NCBI GenBank assembly: GCA_052174475.1 | Contig: JBQMRO010000029.1 | Coordinates: 62,001 to 126,000, forward strand | Direction of reading: 5' to 3' | Source: Arsenophonus sp052174475 | GTDB lineage: Bacteria; Pseudomonadota; Gammaproteobacteria; Enterobacterales; Enterobacteriaceae | Length of the DNA stretch: 64,000 nucleotides | In this document: piece by piece, positions 40,026-50,849 of the stretch | Position numbering within the stretch: the first letter of the stretch is position 1 | Layout of the letters: every line of letters begins with the position of its first letter | The notes under the pieces: model-generated | Databases searched by the model: none | What the model was told of the DNA's origin: nothing | Seen by the model: the letters and a program-made list of their open reading frames with translations, nothing else | Translations under genes and position numbers: made by a program

Positions 40026-40099
40026 TGGAATAGAAAACAAGACGCAACTCATGGCCCAAATCTTGCCAATATCGGGCTCTACCAACTGAGTTGGTTCGC
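40026..40099 (-). pseudogene. Pseudo-tRNA-Gly (glyV/X/Y-type) beside orn
   Basis: On the minus strand 74 nt align with tRNA-Gly(GCC): CTCAGTTGGTAGAGC is intact in the D-arm, then ATTGGCAAG in place of CTTGCCAAG, a broken T-arm (GAGTTGCGTCTTG) and a final TCCA. The acceptor ends no longer pair (GCGAACC against TTCTATT). The anticodon position reads GGC instead of GCC. E. coli has glyV-glyX-glyY at exactly this place after orn. Confidence 0.85.
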
Positions 40100-40252
40100 A
40101 TATTTATAATAACAAATATGCCCATTTTAATGGGCAGCGAATTATATTAAAATTTAATCGAATAAACAAATATTTTTAGTTATGAAATCTATTTTCAATC
40201 TAAATGTTGATTAAAACAGAAAACACTTATCATCAGAATGATAATAACATGA

Positions 40253-40798
40253 TTAAAGGTTGATAAAGTATTGGCGATAATAAGCTAATTCTGCAATAGA
40301 TTCCTTTATATCTGCTAAGGCATGATGAGTATTTTTTTTTATAAAACCGGGTAATATATCAGGCTTCCAACGGCGAGCCAATTCTTTTAAAGTACTTACA
40401 TCTAAGTAACGGTAATGAAAGTATTTTTCTAACTTAGGCATATACTTGAATAAAAAACGACGGTCTTGAGCAACGCTATTACCACAAATAGGTGATACCC
40501 CCATAGGTAACCATTTTTCTAAAAATGCAATTGTTACCAATTCTGCTTTTTTTTCATTATATTGACTGGTTTTGATTCTATCAATCAGTTCACTTTCAGT
40601 ATGAGTTTTAACATTCCACTTATCCATAAGTGATAAGTGTTGTTTCGATTGATGAATCGCAATCACTGGCCCTTCAGATAAAATAGTTAGATTAGAATTA
40701 GTGACAATTGTTGCGATCTCAATGATACGATTTTGTTCTGGATCTAATCCTGTCATTTCTAAATCTATCCAGATCAAATTATTCTTATTATTTAGCAT
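40253..40798 (-). CDS. orn: Oligoribonuclease
   Basis: 181 residues from the ATG at 40798 (MLNNKNNLIWIDLEMTGLD), the E. coli length and numbering. AGGA lies upstream with good spacing; an ATG at 40837 lies inside IS256 sequence. DEDDh exonuclease residues D12 and E14 are in the first motif, and HHALADI carries the late histidine and aspartate. It degrades two- to five-nucleotide RNAs and is essential in E. coli. An IS256 fossil begins 26 bases upstream of the start, so its promoter must lie in former IS sequence. Confidence 0.96.
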   Translation of the reverse strand: MLNNKNNLIWIDLEMTGLDPEQNRIIEIATIVTNSNLTILSEGPVIAIHQSKQHLSLMDKWNVKTHTESELIDRIKTSQYNEKKAELVTIAFLEKWLPMGVSPICGNSVAQDRRFLFKYMPKLEKYFHYRYLDVSTLKELARRWKPDILPGFIKKNTHHALADIKESIAELAYYRQYFINL

Positions 40799-40824
40799 GT
40801 TATATCCTGGGTTCCATTTTAAAC

Positions 40825-42206
40825 TAGTTGTTAGCAAATTGGTGTATGGTAATCAGGGTACGCTTCGCGCTAATCCTTTATAAATCTATTCTCCATTCTT
40901 GAGATTGAATATGGTTATTACCAGAAGTCAGCAGGTTAAATCCCACTTATCCTTAGTTAGTTTTAGCGCCTTTAAGCTGATAGTAACCAACTTAAAGACC
41001 ATTGAAATTGTGTTTTTTTTGAATTATAGCACTTCTCACGTCAGCTTCGTAGGTTTATTGTTATAAAACAATTTAATTGGGTTTATCGTTCTTATTGATA
41101 CCCAATGCACTGACAGGAAACATGGAATGCCAACCGTTCTTCTCGATTTTTCCCAGCTTATTCATTGATGACAGGATATGCTGAAAACCTTACCAACAAA
41201 ATATCAAGGGTTTATTAGCAGCATAACGGCTCCATGATATCCAAATTTCCTGAAGCTTAAGCTTCACTTTCAATTACCGACTTTGGCAAGTAAAAGGTAG
41301 CGCATGAGCTATTTGTGTACCTAATATTAGTACTGGATATTTTTGGAATATCTCTTTCTATTTTATTTTAAAAACCAAGAGGGAGTGGTTGTACCCCCAG
41401 TACTCCGTAATCAGTTTGATAGATACGGTTAAATCACGTGCTCGCGGTTATCCAGAGGTTCTGCCCAGTTTATTTAACTCTTGATAAGTATTTTCGATGA
41501 GAATCGCTTTTTTGCATTTATGCACAGCGCGCTGATAATAACTAGAAAGCAAAGGAGATCAGCTTTCCTAACAGGACGGTATATGCCATCGTCCCAGAAA
41601 TAAAGGTAGGTATATCACTTAAATCATGTAGATACTATTACTTATGCTATTCAATGCATCTGTGTTTTAATCTGCTAATGGTACTGGGAGAGAGATCATG
41701 TATTATCTTATCGAAAAAGCCTAGAGCTTCGTGAAAGTAACCAGTAGATAACTTTCTTAGGTGCATATCTAGTAGTAATTCTTCGCCGTTTTGAACGCTT
41801 TAGGTATGGCAATAATAATGAGCTGTTAAAACATATTTCATTGTTTGCTACGATTCCCTAATCTTCGGTAATTTAATCTTAACATCATCAATACTTTATT
41901 TGTATGGTTTGCTGCGGCAAATAACCGTTACAGCCAATAGGAAACGCCCGTTGATAAATCAGTGTTCAGAATGTTTTCGCAGCATAGCTTCTAACTCAAC
42001 CTCCACAGCAGTGCTATCAGCTCACAGCAGTATTACGAATAAGTTCATGCAAGGAATATCACAGCTAATATCTGGCTTTACGGATATCTGTTACTGTAGA
42101 CTTTTTATGGAGCATCATTTCTCTGTTGTTGAAATCATTAAGGAAATTAATTAATAAGAATTCGCCACCATCTCCGAATTTTTATATACTAAAAATGAGT
42201 ATGACT
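40825..42206 (-). mobile_element. IS256-family element, full length but decayed
   Basis: About 1.4 kb with both ends visible: TAGTTGTTAGCAAATTGGTG at the low side and ACTAAAAATGAGTATGAC at the high side. It sits between the divergent orn and rsgA, directly upstream of orn, so it split their shared promoter region. Confidence 0.8.
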
Positions 42207-42321
42207 TTGCTAACCTGATAGCATGCAATATTTAGTGCATGCTAGTTGCTTAAAAGCACAACTGCGATAACCATTGATAATGAATTCAATCAATACAACT
42301 AATAAAACTAGTGAGGTTAAA

Positions 42322-43340
42322 GTGACTAAAAAGAAATTTATTAAAGGCTAATAACAGCGAATACATGCAAACTATTAAACTAAGCTAAAACAATCTTAAC
42401 AAGATATTGATGATAATTAGCTTGATATTTCTCAAGGTGATTAGTTATTGGCGTTTTGGTCAGCGTTGAGATATTGAGACAAATAAAGTGGGCATTCAAC
42501 GCTGCAATATTCATAAAACAATCTACTCATTAGTTACAAACGATTGTCATACTTTATGTCCTGCGCTACAGTAGCAAAGTAATTCAAAAGTTAACGGTGT
42601 TATAGAAGAAATTTATGAAAGAACATCGTTTTAACTTGCCATAATTACTATCACAGACTTAAGCCTATTACGACTAACATCAACTAACGATTATTCTGTT
42701 AATAATTTTATCCCAATTATCATTAAATATTATTAATCATTATTTAGTTATCTGCGCAATATTTAATATTGCTCAAATTATTATTTATAATAAAATTAAT
42801 CTGCTCAATAAAGAAAATAAAAAAAGATAAATAAAATAATAAAACTTTATATAAAATTGGCTATGTAGTTTTATGGGTCTCTAATTCTACTAATGAAGTA
42901 ATAGATACATTAATGTAAGATCCTTATAGGAAAAATATTTTTTATATCGGGTAAGCTGGTGTTGGAAGTTCAGATTGGTTAATAACTTATTATCTAATAA
43001 TAAAAATGTTAATCAACAAAATATCTGATAATAGAGGATTAGGTCAACATATAACAACATGTTTCTACTGTTTTGTAAAATGAAATGATCTTATCGATTA
43101 ATTTAGGATATGTGAGTTTGGATTATGGCATCTAACAAAGCAGCAAACAACTAAAGAATTTACTGAATTTATGGAGTATTTCAATATTGCAAATTTCATG
43201 CTTGTAAGCATTTAGATAATCTTGAATGTGCATTACAACAAGAGGTAATCTCTGGAAAATAGTAAAATCATGCTTTAAAAATTATTATTAAGTTTTAGTA
43301 AGTATAGAACAAATAAAATCACGTAGATCTATTATAGATA
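42322..43340 (+). pseudogene. rsgA: rsgA fossil, 30S assembly GTPase
   Basis: Starts GTG 42322 after GAGG, reading VTKKKFIKG (E. coli MTKKKLSKG). Next come IQRCNIHKTIYSLVTNDC (IHRCNIRRTIRSLVTGDR) and VNGVIEEIYERTSF (VKGIVEAVHERTSV). The P-loop region is ruined (SGKLVLEVQIG from GQSGVGKSS). GLGQHITT, EFGLWHLTKQQTTKEFTEF and a last VLVSIEQIKSRR follow. It has at least six disruptions. RsgA is divergent from orn and upstream of psd in E. coli, the same arrangement as here. Confidence 0.9.
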
Positions 43341-43442
43341 ATAATAGTTATAAACATAATTTTAGAATTCATAAAAAGCATAGTTATATGACTATCTTTT
43401 TTATTACAACCCAATAAGATTGGAGTTAGATTAGAGGTTAAT

Positions 43443-44318
43443 ATGCTAGAAAAAATAAAGATAAAATTACAATATCTATTACCAAAACAATGGCTAACAG
43501 AATTAGCAGGTTGGCTTTCAAATCGAAAATTAGCTGGATTTATGCAATTAATGATCAAATTTTTTGCCATATTTTATAAAGTTGATATGGCAGAAGCCAA
43601 AGAAAGTGAATTTTCTGCTTATGCTACTTTTAATGAGTTTTTTACTCGACCTTTAAAAGAAAATATGCGTCCTATTGTCGCAGGTAATAACCAACTTGCT
43701 CTACCGGCCGATGGTGTAATAAGCCATTTAGGACTAATCATGAATAATCAGATCCTGCAAGCTAAAGGTTATTCTTACAGTTTAGACGCATTACTAGCAG
43801 GTAATTATATGCTTGCCGATCAGTTTCGAAATGGGTTGTTTGTAACTACTTACTTATCTCCAGGTAACTATCATCGTGTCCATATGCCTTGTGATGGGTT
43901 ACTAACTAAAATGATTTACGTTCCTGGTGATCTCTTTTCTGTTAATAAACTAACTACAATAAATGTTCCTAATCTTTTTGCTCGTAATGAACGTCTAATC
44001 TGTATTTTTGAAACGTTGTTTGGAACGATAGCACAAATTCTAATAGGTGCAATAATCGTTGGCAGTATCGAGACTAGTTGGTCTGGCTGCGTCAATAATA
44101 AACGGGAAGGAATTATCAAACACTGGATTTATCCAGAAAAAGATAAGACAGGTGCGGTTTATTTGAAAAAAGGTGAAGAAATGGGAAAATTCAAACTGGG
44201 TTCAACCGTTATCAATTTGTTTAAATCAAACTATATTAAACTTAATTCTGCTCTAGAGGAAGGGTCTATCACTCGAGTAGGAGAACTATTAGCAGAATCA
44301 TTTTATTCAAATACTTAG
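43443..44318 (+). CDS. psd: Phosphatidylserine decarboxylase proenzyme
   Basis: 291 residues. It makes phosphatidylethanolamine at the inner membrane. Conserved blocks are TFNEFFTRPLK, PADGVISHLG, YHRVHMPCDG, VNLFARNER-like (PNLFARNERLICIFET) and the self-cleavage site FKLGSTVINLF. The processing pair is G253-S254, exactly the E. coli positions, so the pyruvoyl group should form on S254. The C-terminus is about 30 residues shorter than E. coli, lacking the acidic tail. GAGG precedes the ATG. mscM follows. Confidence 0.97.
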   Translation: MLEKIKIKLQYLLPKQWLTELAGWLSNRKLAGFMQLMIKFFAIFYKVDMAEAKESEFSAYATFNEFFTRPLKENMRPIVAGNNQLALPADGVISHLGLIMNNQILQAKGYSYSLDALLAGNYMLADQFRNGLFVTTYLSPGNYHRVHMPCDGLLTKMIYVPGDLFSVNKLTTINVPNLFARNERLICIFETLFGTIAQILIGAIIVGSIETSWSGCVNNKREGIIKHWIYPEKDKTGAVYLKKGEEMGKFKLGSTVINLFKSNYIKLNSALEEGSITRVGELLAESFYSNT

Positions 44319-44381
44319 GAACAGGTAAATCCACAAAATTTAATTGATATATCTGAATAATTTTATTTGAGGAATCATATT

Positions 44382-47300
44382 GTGCGCCTGAGAATTGGCA
44401 TTCTATTTACTCTATTATTCATCACGATACCTATATTCTCAGCAATTAATCTTGATGAAGCGCAAATTAAAAAAGAGATTAAACAACTTGAAGTAAATAA
44501 AAATTTAAAAAATGCAGAGATTGTTCAGGCATTACAAGTTGCTCTAAATTGGTTGTCGGAGGCGAAAGAATCAGAGAAAAAAATCCGTGCTTATCAAAAA
44601 GCAATTGATGATTTTCCTAAAATTATAAAAGAATTACAACAACAATTTCTTATTGAAAGCAATAAGATGATGACTATACCAACCAATATAACCATCCTTG
44701 AACTCGAGCAACGTATTGTTCAGGCTAGTAGTCAATTACTTGAGCAAAGCAGGCAAATTCAACAAGAACAAGATAAAAATCGTGAAATCAGCGATTCTCT
44801 TGTAACATTACCTCAACAATTATTAGAGGCTCGTCGTCTGCTTTCTGACTCTACCATAAGACTACAATCGCTGCATGCTCCAGTTTCTCCTTTAGCTGAA
44901 GCACAATATAACTTAGCACAAACAGAAGTTGTGGCAAGAAAAGCAAAAACAAATGAACTTGAAATAGCACAGCTTTCAGCCAATAATCGCCAAGAAATCG
45001 CTCGTTTACGCATTGAGATTTTTAAAAAACGTTATCAGCAAATCGATCAAGAGCTTCAACAACTGAGAAATCATCTAAACTTTCAGCGCCAACAAAAAGC
45101 ACAACTAGCCCTTAAACACACTGAAATGTTAGCTGCTCAAGGAAGAGAGCTTCCTAAATTTTTAACAGCACAATTACAACTAAATCATAAATTATCACAA
45201 AAACTTAATGAGCAAGCATACAGAATAAATGATATTGAAAAAAGGCAACGTCGTACTTCTAATGATATATTAACCGTTCGTCAAGCGCTTTGGACAATTC
45301 GTGAACAGGCTCAATGGTTAAGCGGTTCAACTACTTTAGGTGAAGCATTACGTGCACAGTTATACCATTTGCCAGAAATTCCTAAAAATCACCAAATTGA
45401 TAGAGAAATTATCAATAAACGGGTTGATCGCCTTAAGTATCAAGATATGTTAGAAAATCTTGATACTAACAATAAAGAGAACGAAGAAAAGCAAGATGAA
45501 ATAAAAAATTTGACGTTAGAACAAACACAAATTTATAACTCACTCATCCAAACTCGGAAAGAATTATTAAGTTCAATAATTTCTGGTTATGATAGTGAAA
45601 TATTAGAATTAACTAAGCTCTACGTTGCGGCAACCCAGTTGACTGATGTATTAACAGATATAAAAGATGCGACCCATCGTTATATGTTCTGGATCGCAGA
45701 TACCGATCCTATAAGTCTTAACTATCCAATTACAATAGTAAAAGATCTAACTCGCTTATTATCATTAGATACTTTATCTCAACTCAGTGGTGCAATTAGA
45801 GTTATCTTCGTCAGTCAGGATAGCTTGCTATACTTGCTCACTGCTGTTGCTATCGTTATTTTCAGTATTAGTACACATCAGCATTATAATAATTTTCTTC
45901 TTCGCTCTAGTACGCAAATTGGTAAAGTAACTCAAGATCGCTTTGCTCTAACCTTACGAACCGTATTTTGGTCGATTCTGATCGCACTTCCTTTACCTAT
46001 TTTATGGTCAGCGATTGGTTATGGTCTACAAAGCGCCTGGCAATTCCAAATGGCAACTGCTATTGGCTCTGGGGTGAGAGCGACAACACCGGTTTTATGG
46101 GTTTTTATGATTAGTGCTACTTTTGCACTGCCAAATGGATTGTTTATTTCCCATTTTGGTTGGTTAGAAGAAAATGTAAAAAGGGCGATGCGTTATTATC
46201 AATTATTAATTTTTGTTATAGTACCATTGATGATGGCCTTGATTACATTTGAATATTATAATGACCGTGAATTTGCCCCAACCTTAGGCAGAATGTGCTT
46301 CTTGTTACTCTGTATTGCACTAAGTTTGATTACACATAATCTCAAACGAGTAGGTGTACCGCTTTATCTAGATCGTCATGGTTCAGGTGAGAATGCAATT
46401 AGCAATATACTGTGGTTATTACTTATTATAGCGCCAATTTTTTCTGCGGTTGCTGCACTATTGGGTTACCTTTCAACATCTCAAGAACTTTTAGCCAGGC
46501 TAGAAACTTCTGTTGCAATCTGGTTTTTTTTATTGATTATTTATCACATTATACGTCGTTGGATGTCTATCCAACGACGTAAAATTGCTTTTGAAAGAGC
46601 AAAGCAGCGTCGTGCTGACATTCTCGCTCAACGGGCAAAAGATGAAGGTGATAATAATAGTAATATTAATAGTAGTAGCGAAGGTTTAGTTGATATCGAA
46701 GAAAGTACGATTGACTTAGATGCAATAAGTGCAAAATCTTTGGGCCTTGTGCGATCTATTCTCACCATGATAGCATTAGTATCATTGATTTTAATTTGGT
46801 CTGAGTTACATTCAGCATTCTCTTTTCTGGAAAATATCCGGCTTTGGAATGTCACTACTACAGTGAATGGTGTAGACACCATTCAACCGATCACCCTCAG
46901 CTCGCTATTTATTACTATTCTTATTATTATAATTACTGCCCAACTAATTAGAAATTTGCCGGCATTATTGGAGCTCGCCCTGTTACAACACCTTGATTTA
47001 ACACCTGGAACAGGTTATGCAATCACAACGTTGACTAAATATACTATTGCCCTTATAGGTAGCTTAGTCGGATTTTCCATGCTTGGAATTGAGTGGTCAA
47101 AATTACAATGGTTAATTGCTGCGATGGGTGTTGGATTGGGTTTTGGGCTACAGGAAATCTTTGCCAATATCATTTCTGGTTTAATGATTTTGTTTGAGAA
47201 ACCAATTCGTATTGGCGATACTGTCACTATTCGTGATTTAACGGGAAGCATTACAAAAATTAACACAAGAGCAACAACTTTAACAGATTGGGATCACAAA

Positions 47301-47738
47301 GAAATTATTATTCCTAATAAAGCCTTTATTACCGAGCAATTTATTAACTGGTCGTTATCTGATACTATCACTCGTATTGTTTTAACCATTCCCGCACCTG
47401 CTGATATAGATAGTTCCAAGATTAGTCAGATATTGCTGAATGCCGCTAAGCAAACGCCGATGATTTTAATTAATCCAGCACCTGAAGTATATCTTGTTGA
47501 TTTACAACAAGGTATTCAAATCTTTGAATTACGTATCTATGCGGCAGAAATGGGGCATAGAATGCCAGCCCGCCATGAAGTTCATCAAAATATATTACTC
47601 GGCTTTGCGCAACATGGGATTACTCTATCATTTCCACCCTTTCAAGCCCGAGTTAATGTAACCAGTGATAATTTATTACGAAGTGCAACAAAAAATATAT
47701 CCGGGCGCAACCCGGAAAGAAAAGCCGGAGAATTATAA
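44382..47738 (+). CDS. mscM: Miniconductance mechanosensitive channel MscM
   Basis: About 1118 residues (E. coli YjeP/MscM 1107). A signal-like start (MRLRIGILFTLLFITIPIFS) is followed by a long periplasmic coiled-coil domain rich in Q, E and L (about 20-480). About ten membrane segments lie at about 480-900. The MscS core has the pore-lining GVGLGFGLQEIFANIISG with GDTVTIRDLTGSI just after it. The GTG at 44382 is preferred because GAGGA lies eight bases upstream; a TTG at 44367 overlaps that site. It is the largest intact gene in the window and sits next to psd as in E. coli. Confidence 0.95.
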   Translation: MRLRIGILFTLLFITIPIFSAINLDEAQIKKEIKQLEVNKNLKNAEIVQALQVALNWLSEAKESEKKIRAYQKAIDDFPKIIKELQQQFLIESNKMMTIPTNITILELEQRIVQASSQLLEQSRQIQQEQDKNREISDSLVTLPQQLLEARRLLSDSTIRLQSLHAPVSPLAEAQYNLAQTEVVARKAKTNELEIAQLSANNRQEIARLRIEIFKKRYQQIDQELQQLRNHLNFQRQQKAQLALKHTEMLAAQGRELPKFLTAQLQLNHKLSQKLNEQAYRINDIEKRQRRTSNDILTVRQALWTIREQAQWLSGSTTLGEALRAQLYHLPEIPKNHQIDREIINKRVDRLKYQDMLENLDTNNKENEEKQDEIKNLTLEQTQIYNSLIQTRKELLSSIISGYDSEILELTKLYVAATQLTDVLTDIKDATHRYMFWIADTDPISLNYPITIVKDLTRLLSLDTLSQLSGAIRVIFVSQDSLLYLLTAVAIVIFSISTHQHYNNFLLRSSTQIGKVTQDRFALTLRTVFWSILIALPLPILWSAIGYGLQSAWQFQMATAIGSGVRATTPVLWVFMISATFALPNGLFISHFGWLEENVKRAMRYYQLLIFVIVPLMMALITFEYYNDREFAPTLGRMCFLLLCIALSLITHNLKRVGVPLYLDRHGSGENAISNILWLLLIIAPIFSAVAALLGYLSTSQELLARLETSVAIWFFLLIIYHIIRRWMSIQRRKIAFERAKQRRADILAQRAKDEGDNNSNINSSSEGLVDIEESTIDLDAISAKSLGLVRSILTMIALVSLILIWSELHSAFSFLENIRLWNVTTTVNGVDTIQPITLSSLFITILIIIITAQLIRNLPALLELALLQHLDLTPGTGYAITTLTKYTIALIGSLVGFSMLGIEWSKLQWLIAAMGVGLGFGLQEIFANIISGLMILFEKPIRIGDTVTIRDLTGSITKINTRATTLTDWDHKEIIIPNKAFITEQFINWSLSDTITRIVLTIPAPADIDSSKISQILLNAAKQTPMILINPAPEVYLVDLQQGIQIFELRIYAAEMGHRMPARHEVHQNILLGFAQHGITLSFPPFQARVNVTSDNLLRSATKNISGRNPERKAGEL

Positions 47739-48184
47739 ATTGCAATTAATTTTTGCTGTTAAATAACAGGAAAACTGTATAAAATTAAGCAAAATATAGT
47801 AATATTTATTTTAAATATACAATATTATATTGTATATTTAATGGATTTAATCTAGTTAATTTTAATTAAATTTTAATTAATTTAAATGGGTTTATTTTTA
47901 ATATAGCATTCCGCTAATGATGTTTGTTGACCTATTCTCTTTATCAGAGAAAAATTTGCTGATTTAATCATAAAATTTATGACTTTCTTTATTATCATTA
48001 AAAGATTCGATAGCTAACTGAATCTAGGTTTTATTATCTTTTGATACTATATCATTTATATAGTGAATACTCAAACGATTCATGAGCTTTAGTGTACCCA
48101 TGTTTTGCAGTATGCTTGAAATAATAGACGAATTTTCGTAATTTTTTTATTACATGCTTGCTAGCACTATATATTAATTGTCTA
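47739..48184. other. AT-rich stretch, no gene seen
   Basis: No coding sequence that I can identify downstream of mscM, on either strand. Confidence 0.45.
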
Positions 48185-48320
48185 TTTTCCGGATAGATAA
48201 TGTGGTTTTTTTGAATAATTCATGGTTTGAATTTAAACCAGTCTTTTATCTACCGAAATGGAGTTTTACTACACAATACTGGTTGGGTAGTATTTGATTG
48301 TGCAATCAGAAATTAATGCT
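48185..48320 (-). mobile_element. IS481-family fragment, 3' end
   Basis: The minus strand reads LPTSIV, then KLHFG/NSISVDK, KTGLNSNHELFKK and TLSIRKIDN. It is parallel to the ends of the IS481 copies at 34400-34585 and 60840-60950. Confidence 0.5.
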
Positions 48321-48480
48321 AAGTTATTAGCAAGTTTTGTGTATGGTGGCGGTGTTAGGAGATAGGTTCTGTTCTTATGCTTTGTAAATCTATTCTCTAT
48401 CCTTAAATTGAACATTATTTACCTACAGTGTCATCAACTCAAATTTCATGAGCCTGTTCTACTTTTATGGCAAGCTACAG
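48321..48480 (-). mobile_element. IS256-family fragment, 3' terminus
   Basis: The AAGTTATTAGCAAGTTTTGT end is followed by TGTAAATCTATTCTCTATCC, the family 3' end. It lies back to back with the 5' fragment beginning near 48533. Confidence 0.65.
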
Positions 48481-48532
48481 TAGCTTCAATGCCATTGATA
48501 TGGTTGTTGTTCTCGAACAACAAATTCTTGAA

Positions 48533-48790
48533 TTATGTTCATTTCTGGTATATGTAGTTTCAAAAATGAAAGCATATCCTTCTTGATTAATTTTGTGAAT
48601 AATATTAATATTAAAGAGATGTTATGTTATGTAAAGTTTACACTAAAAGTATCTTAGAAATCAGACACTACCTGTAATCCCTTCTATATTTTATTCGTAA
48701 TCGTGCTAGCTAACTTTATAGCTGCACCGTTGCGTTAAAGGTTGAGTTCTAATCCGTGCTACGAGAGCACGCTCGACGTCGTCTTATAAA
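48533..48790 (+). mobile_element. IS256-family fragment, 5' part
   Basis: Begins ATGTTCATTTCTGGTATATG and AGCATATCCTTCTTGATTAA, matching the family 5' end, and breaks off after the GCTAGCTAACTTTATAGC region. Confidence 0.65.
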
Positions 48791-49059
48791 CGTATGTTAT
48801 TCATGGTTAATAAATTAAATTGATCTTTAATAAAAGATCGAAAGCGATCTATTATTTCCTAAAAGGAAATAATATTAATTTATGAATCTATTATAAGTAA
48901 AAATTTATCAGAGTATGTATTTTTATTTAAAGTAATAATTTAGAGATTAATTCTAGGTTGGGATTAATAATCATTATTTTTATTTTATGCATTCTTTCTG
49001 ACAACAATTTTATTACCTGCTTTTAGGCAGGTTGAGCGTTAATAAAAGTAATCTGTCTA
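48791..49059. other. AT-rich stretch with hairpins
   Basis: Contains inverted repeats TTATTTCC/GGAAATAA (about 48852-48872) and ACCTGC/GCAGGT followed by TTGA (about 49015-49035). No gene is visible. Confidence 0.45.
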
Positions 49060-50500
49060 CACATAAAATGTATTTGCAAGTATCTGTTGTGCGCAGGAAT
49101 TTTTTTATTAGAACAGCGAACTTCGTTTTTTCTGATTTTTTATGAGCCGTTATCTTCAGCGACTTATATAATACACCTTCGGTAATAGTGTGCCTCGTTT
49201 ACGATTCAACAAGAAACTATAATAACGAACCATTTTAATATAACTCACTGAAATATAGCTAATATAGTGTCCGATTATCTCTTACTATATCAACGGAAGA
49301 GATCTGCTATTGTGCTTGCTTACTGTATAGTTAAGTAGGTTATAGTAATGATATACAATTCATCCTCCCACCATCAAGAGGAGAACATTTTAATGCAGAT
49401 ACAGTGGTGTTTTAATGTCAAAGAGGGTATTTCACGTTATGCTACGTCTATTTCATCTTTTTAAAGTTGCACTTTTCAGTAACCTCCGGGGACTATGCCT
49501 TTCAAAGTACGTGTTGCTACTGCTTCCTGTGGTGGATATGTATACAAGAAAAGTAAGACGCTGGGATTTATTAAATCATAGTTCTAATGCAGAAGCTGGA
49601 TAACAGCGCCTCGCCAGATCCCTTTGACCCCTCTTTTTAAGAGCAACTTACGCCATGTAGCATGTTTAATATCCAGCTGCTACTTGTAACGAAAACATAA
49701 AATACCGATGTTGATTAAGTTATTAAGCGTAAATGTAAAAGGTACAGAAGACACTAATTTCAATATCTTGTTTACGTGCCAACTGCAGCATGATACGGGG
49801 AGGGTGTAGAGAGTTTGAAAAACAGAAATTTAACTAGTGGAAATTATTGTTGAAAAGGTCAAAAAATAAGAAATAGTGAAAGTAATATGTTGCTAATTGC
49901 AGTCAGGTAAAATATACATCTGCGATGTTAACTACCGCTTGCTAATTTTAAAGCCACCTTAATTGTAGAATTTTGCCTTTAGAGCTACGATAAAGCAGCA
50001 TAGAAATATTTAGATAAGCACAAGAGCAGTACTGTAAATATCCATCTTAAAAAGTACTGCAGTGGTAAGCATTTGCTCGATAGATAGATAATGGCTCTAC
50101 AAGTTGATGTTTTTATCGTGTTTTTAAAAAAAAAAGTTATCTAGCGTTATAAATAGTAAAAGCAATTTAGTTAGGCGAGAAGGGATAATATATGGGTAAT
50201 TATTTTTAGGTATTTTGTCAGAAGCATGGAAATTGTCATCCTGTTCGTATTCGTTAGGATCTATCTGGCAATTTATCTTTATATTTATTTCAAGTAGCGA
50301 AAAAGATGTGGATTAGCTTCTAGCTACCTTTAGCTGATAAATTCATTGGAAAGAATGAATATTAATTATTACCATTTTAATGCACTTATATACAGCGTTA
50401 TCAGCTTACCATTTAGCCGCTGCTGTAAAATATAGATAATTGTGCCTAGAAGGTGGGGAAAATACTTTAGTATCCAAAAATTGGGGGATATAGAATCGGA
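49060..50500 (+). repeat. Unidentified repeat family X, copy 2
   Basis: Aligns with the minus strand of 37841-39545 across some 1.4 kb (blocks listed there). It contains a short open frame at 49415-49603 (MSKRVFHVMLRLFHLFK...) that is not preserved in copy 1, so that frame is probably chance. Likely a dead mobile element of unknown family. Confidence 0.5.
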
Positions 50501-50519
50501 TGCGTCGTTGCATGGCCTC

Positions 50520-50797
50520 TTTTATGTCATAAAAAATTCAGGCGGTCTGTCATTATTGATTTCAATAGGAAGATCATAAAGTGCTTTAGATAAAAAAGCG
50601 ACTCCTATCAGCTGCCTAGCAGCATTACGGACAAATTTATGCAAGAGATTCACGAGTAATATCTAGTTTTACTGATAGTTGTAGGATAGGTCTTTCATCG
50701 TATATCATCTCTATGTTATTAAAATCATCCATCAAATCAATCGGTAGGAATACGATAGTATTTCCGAAATCTAACATTATAGAAAAGAGCATAACTT
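50520..50797 (-). mobile_element. IS256-family fragment, 5' part
   Basis: The high end AGAAAAGAGCATAACTT and the GGAATACGATAGTATTTCC block match the family 5' end on the minus strand. ACAAATTTATGCAAGAGATT corresponds to the early transposase region. Confidence 0.65.
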
Positions 50798-50849
50798 TAC
50801 AATAATTAAATTGATAGTTCATTTATTTTTAACTACATCAAAAATTGAT

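Noticed and set aside
46628..46882. Open frames antisense to mscM, uvrC, valS and frdA
   Set aside because: They lie opposite well-conserved genes, have no ribosome-binding sites and match no family.
47739..48184. Possible epmA remnant after mscM
   Set aside because: I compared it by eye with EpmA motifs and found no convincing match.
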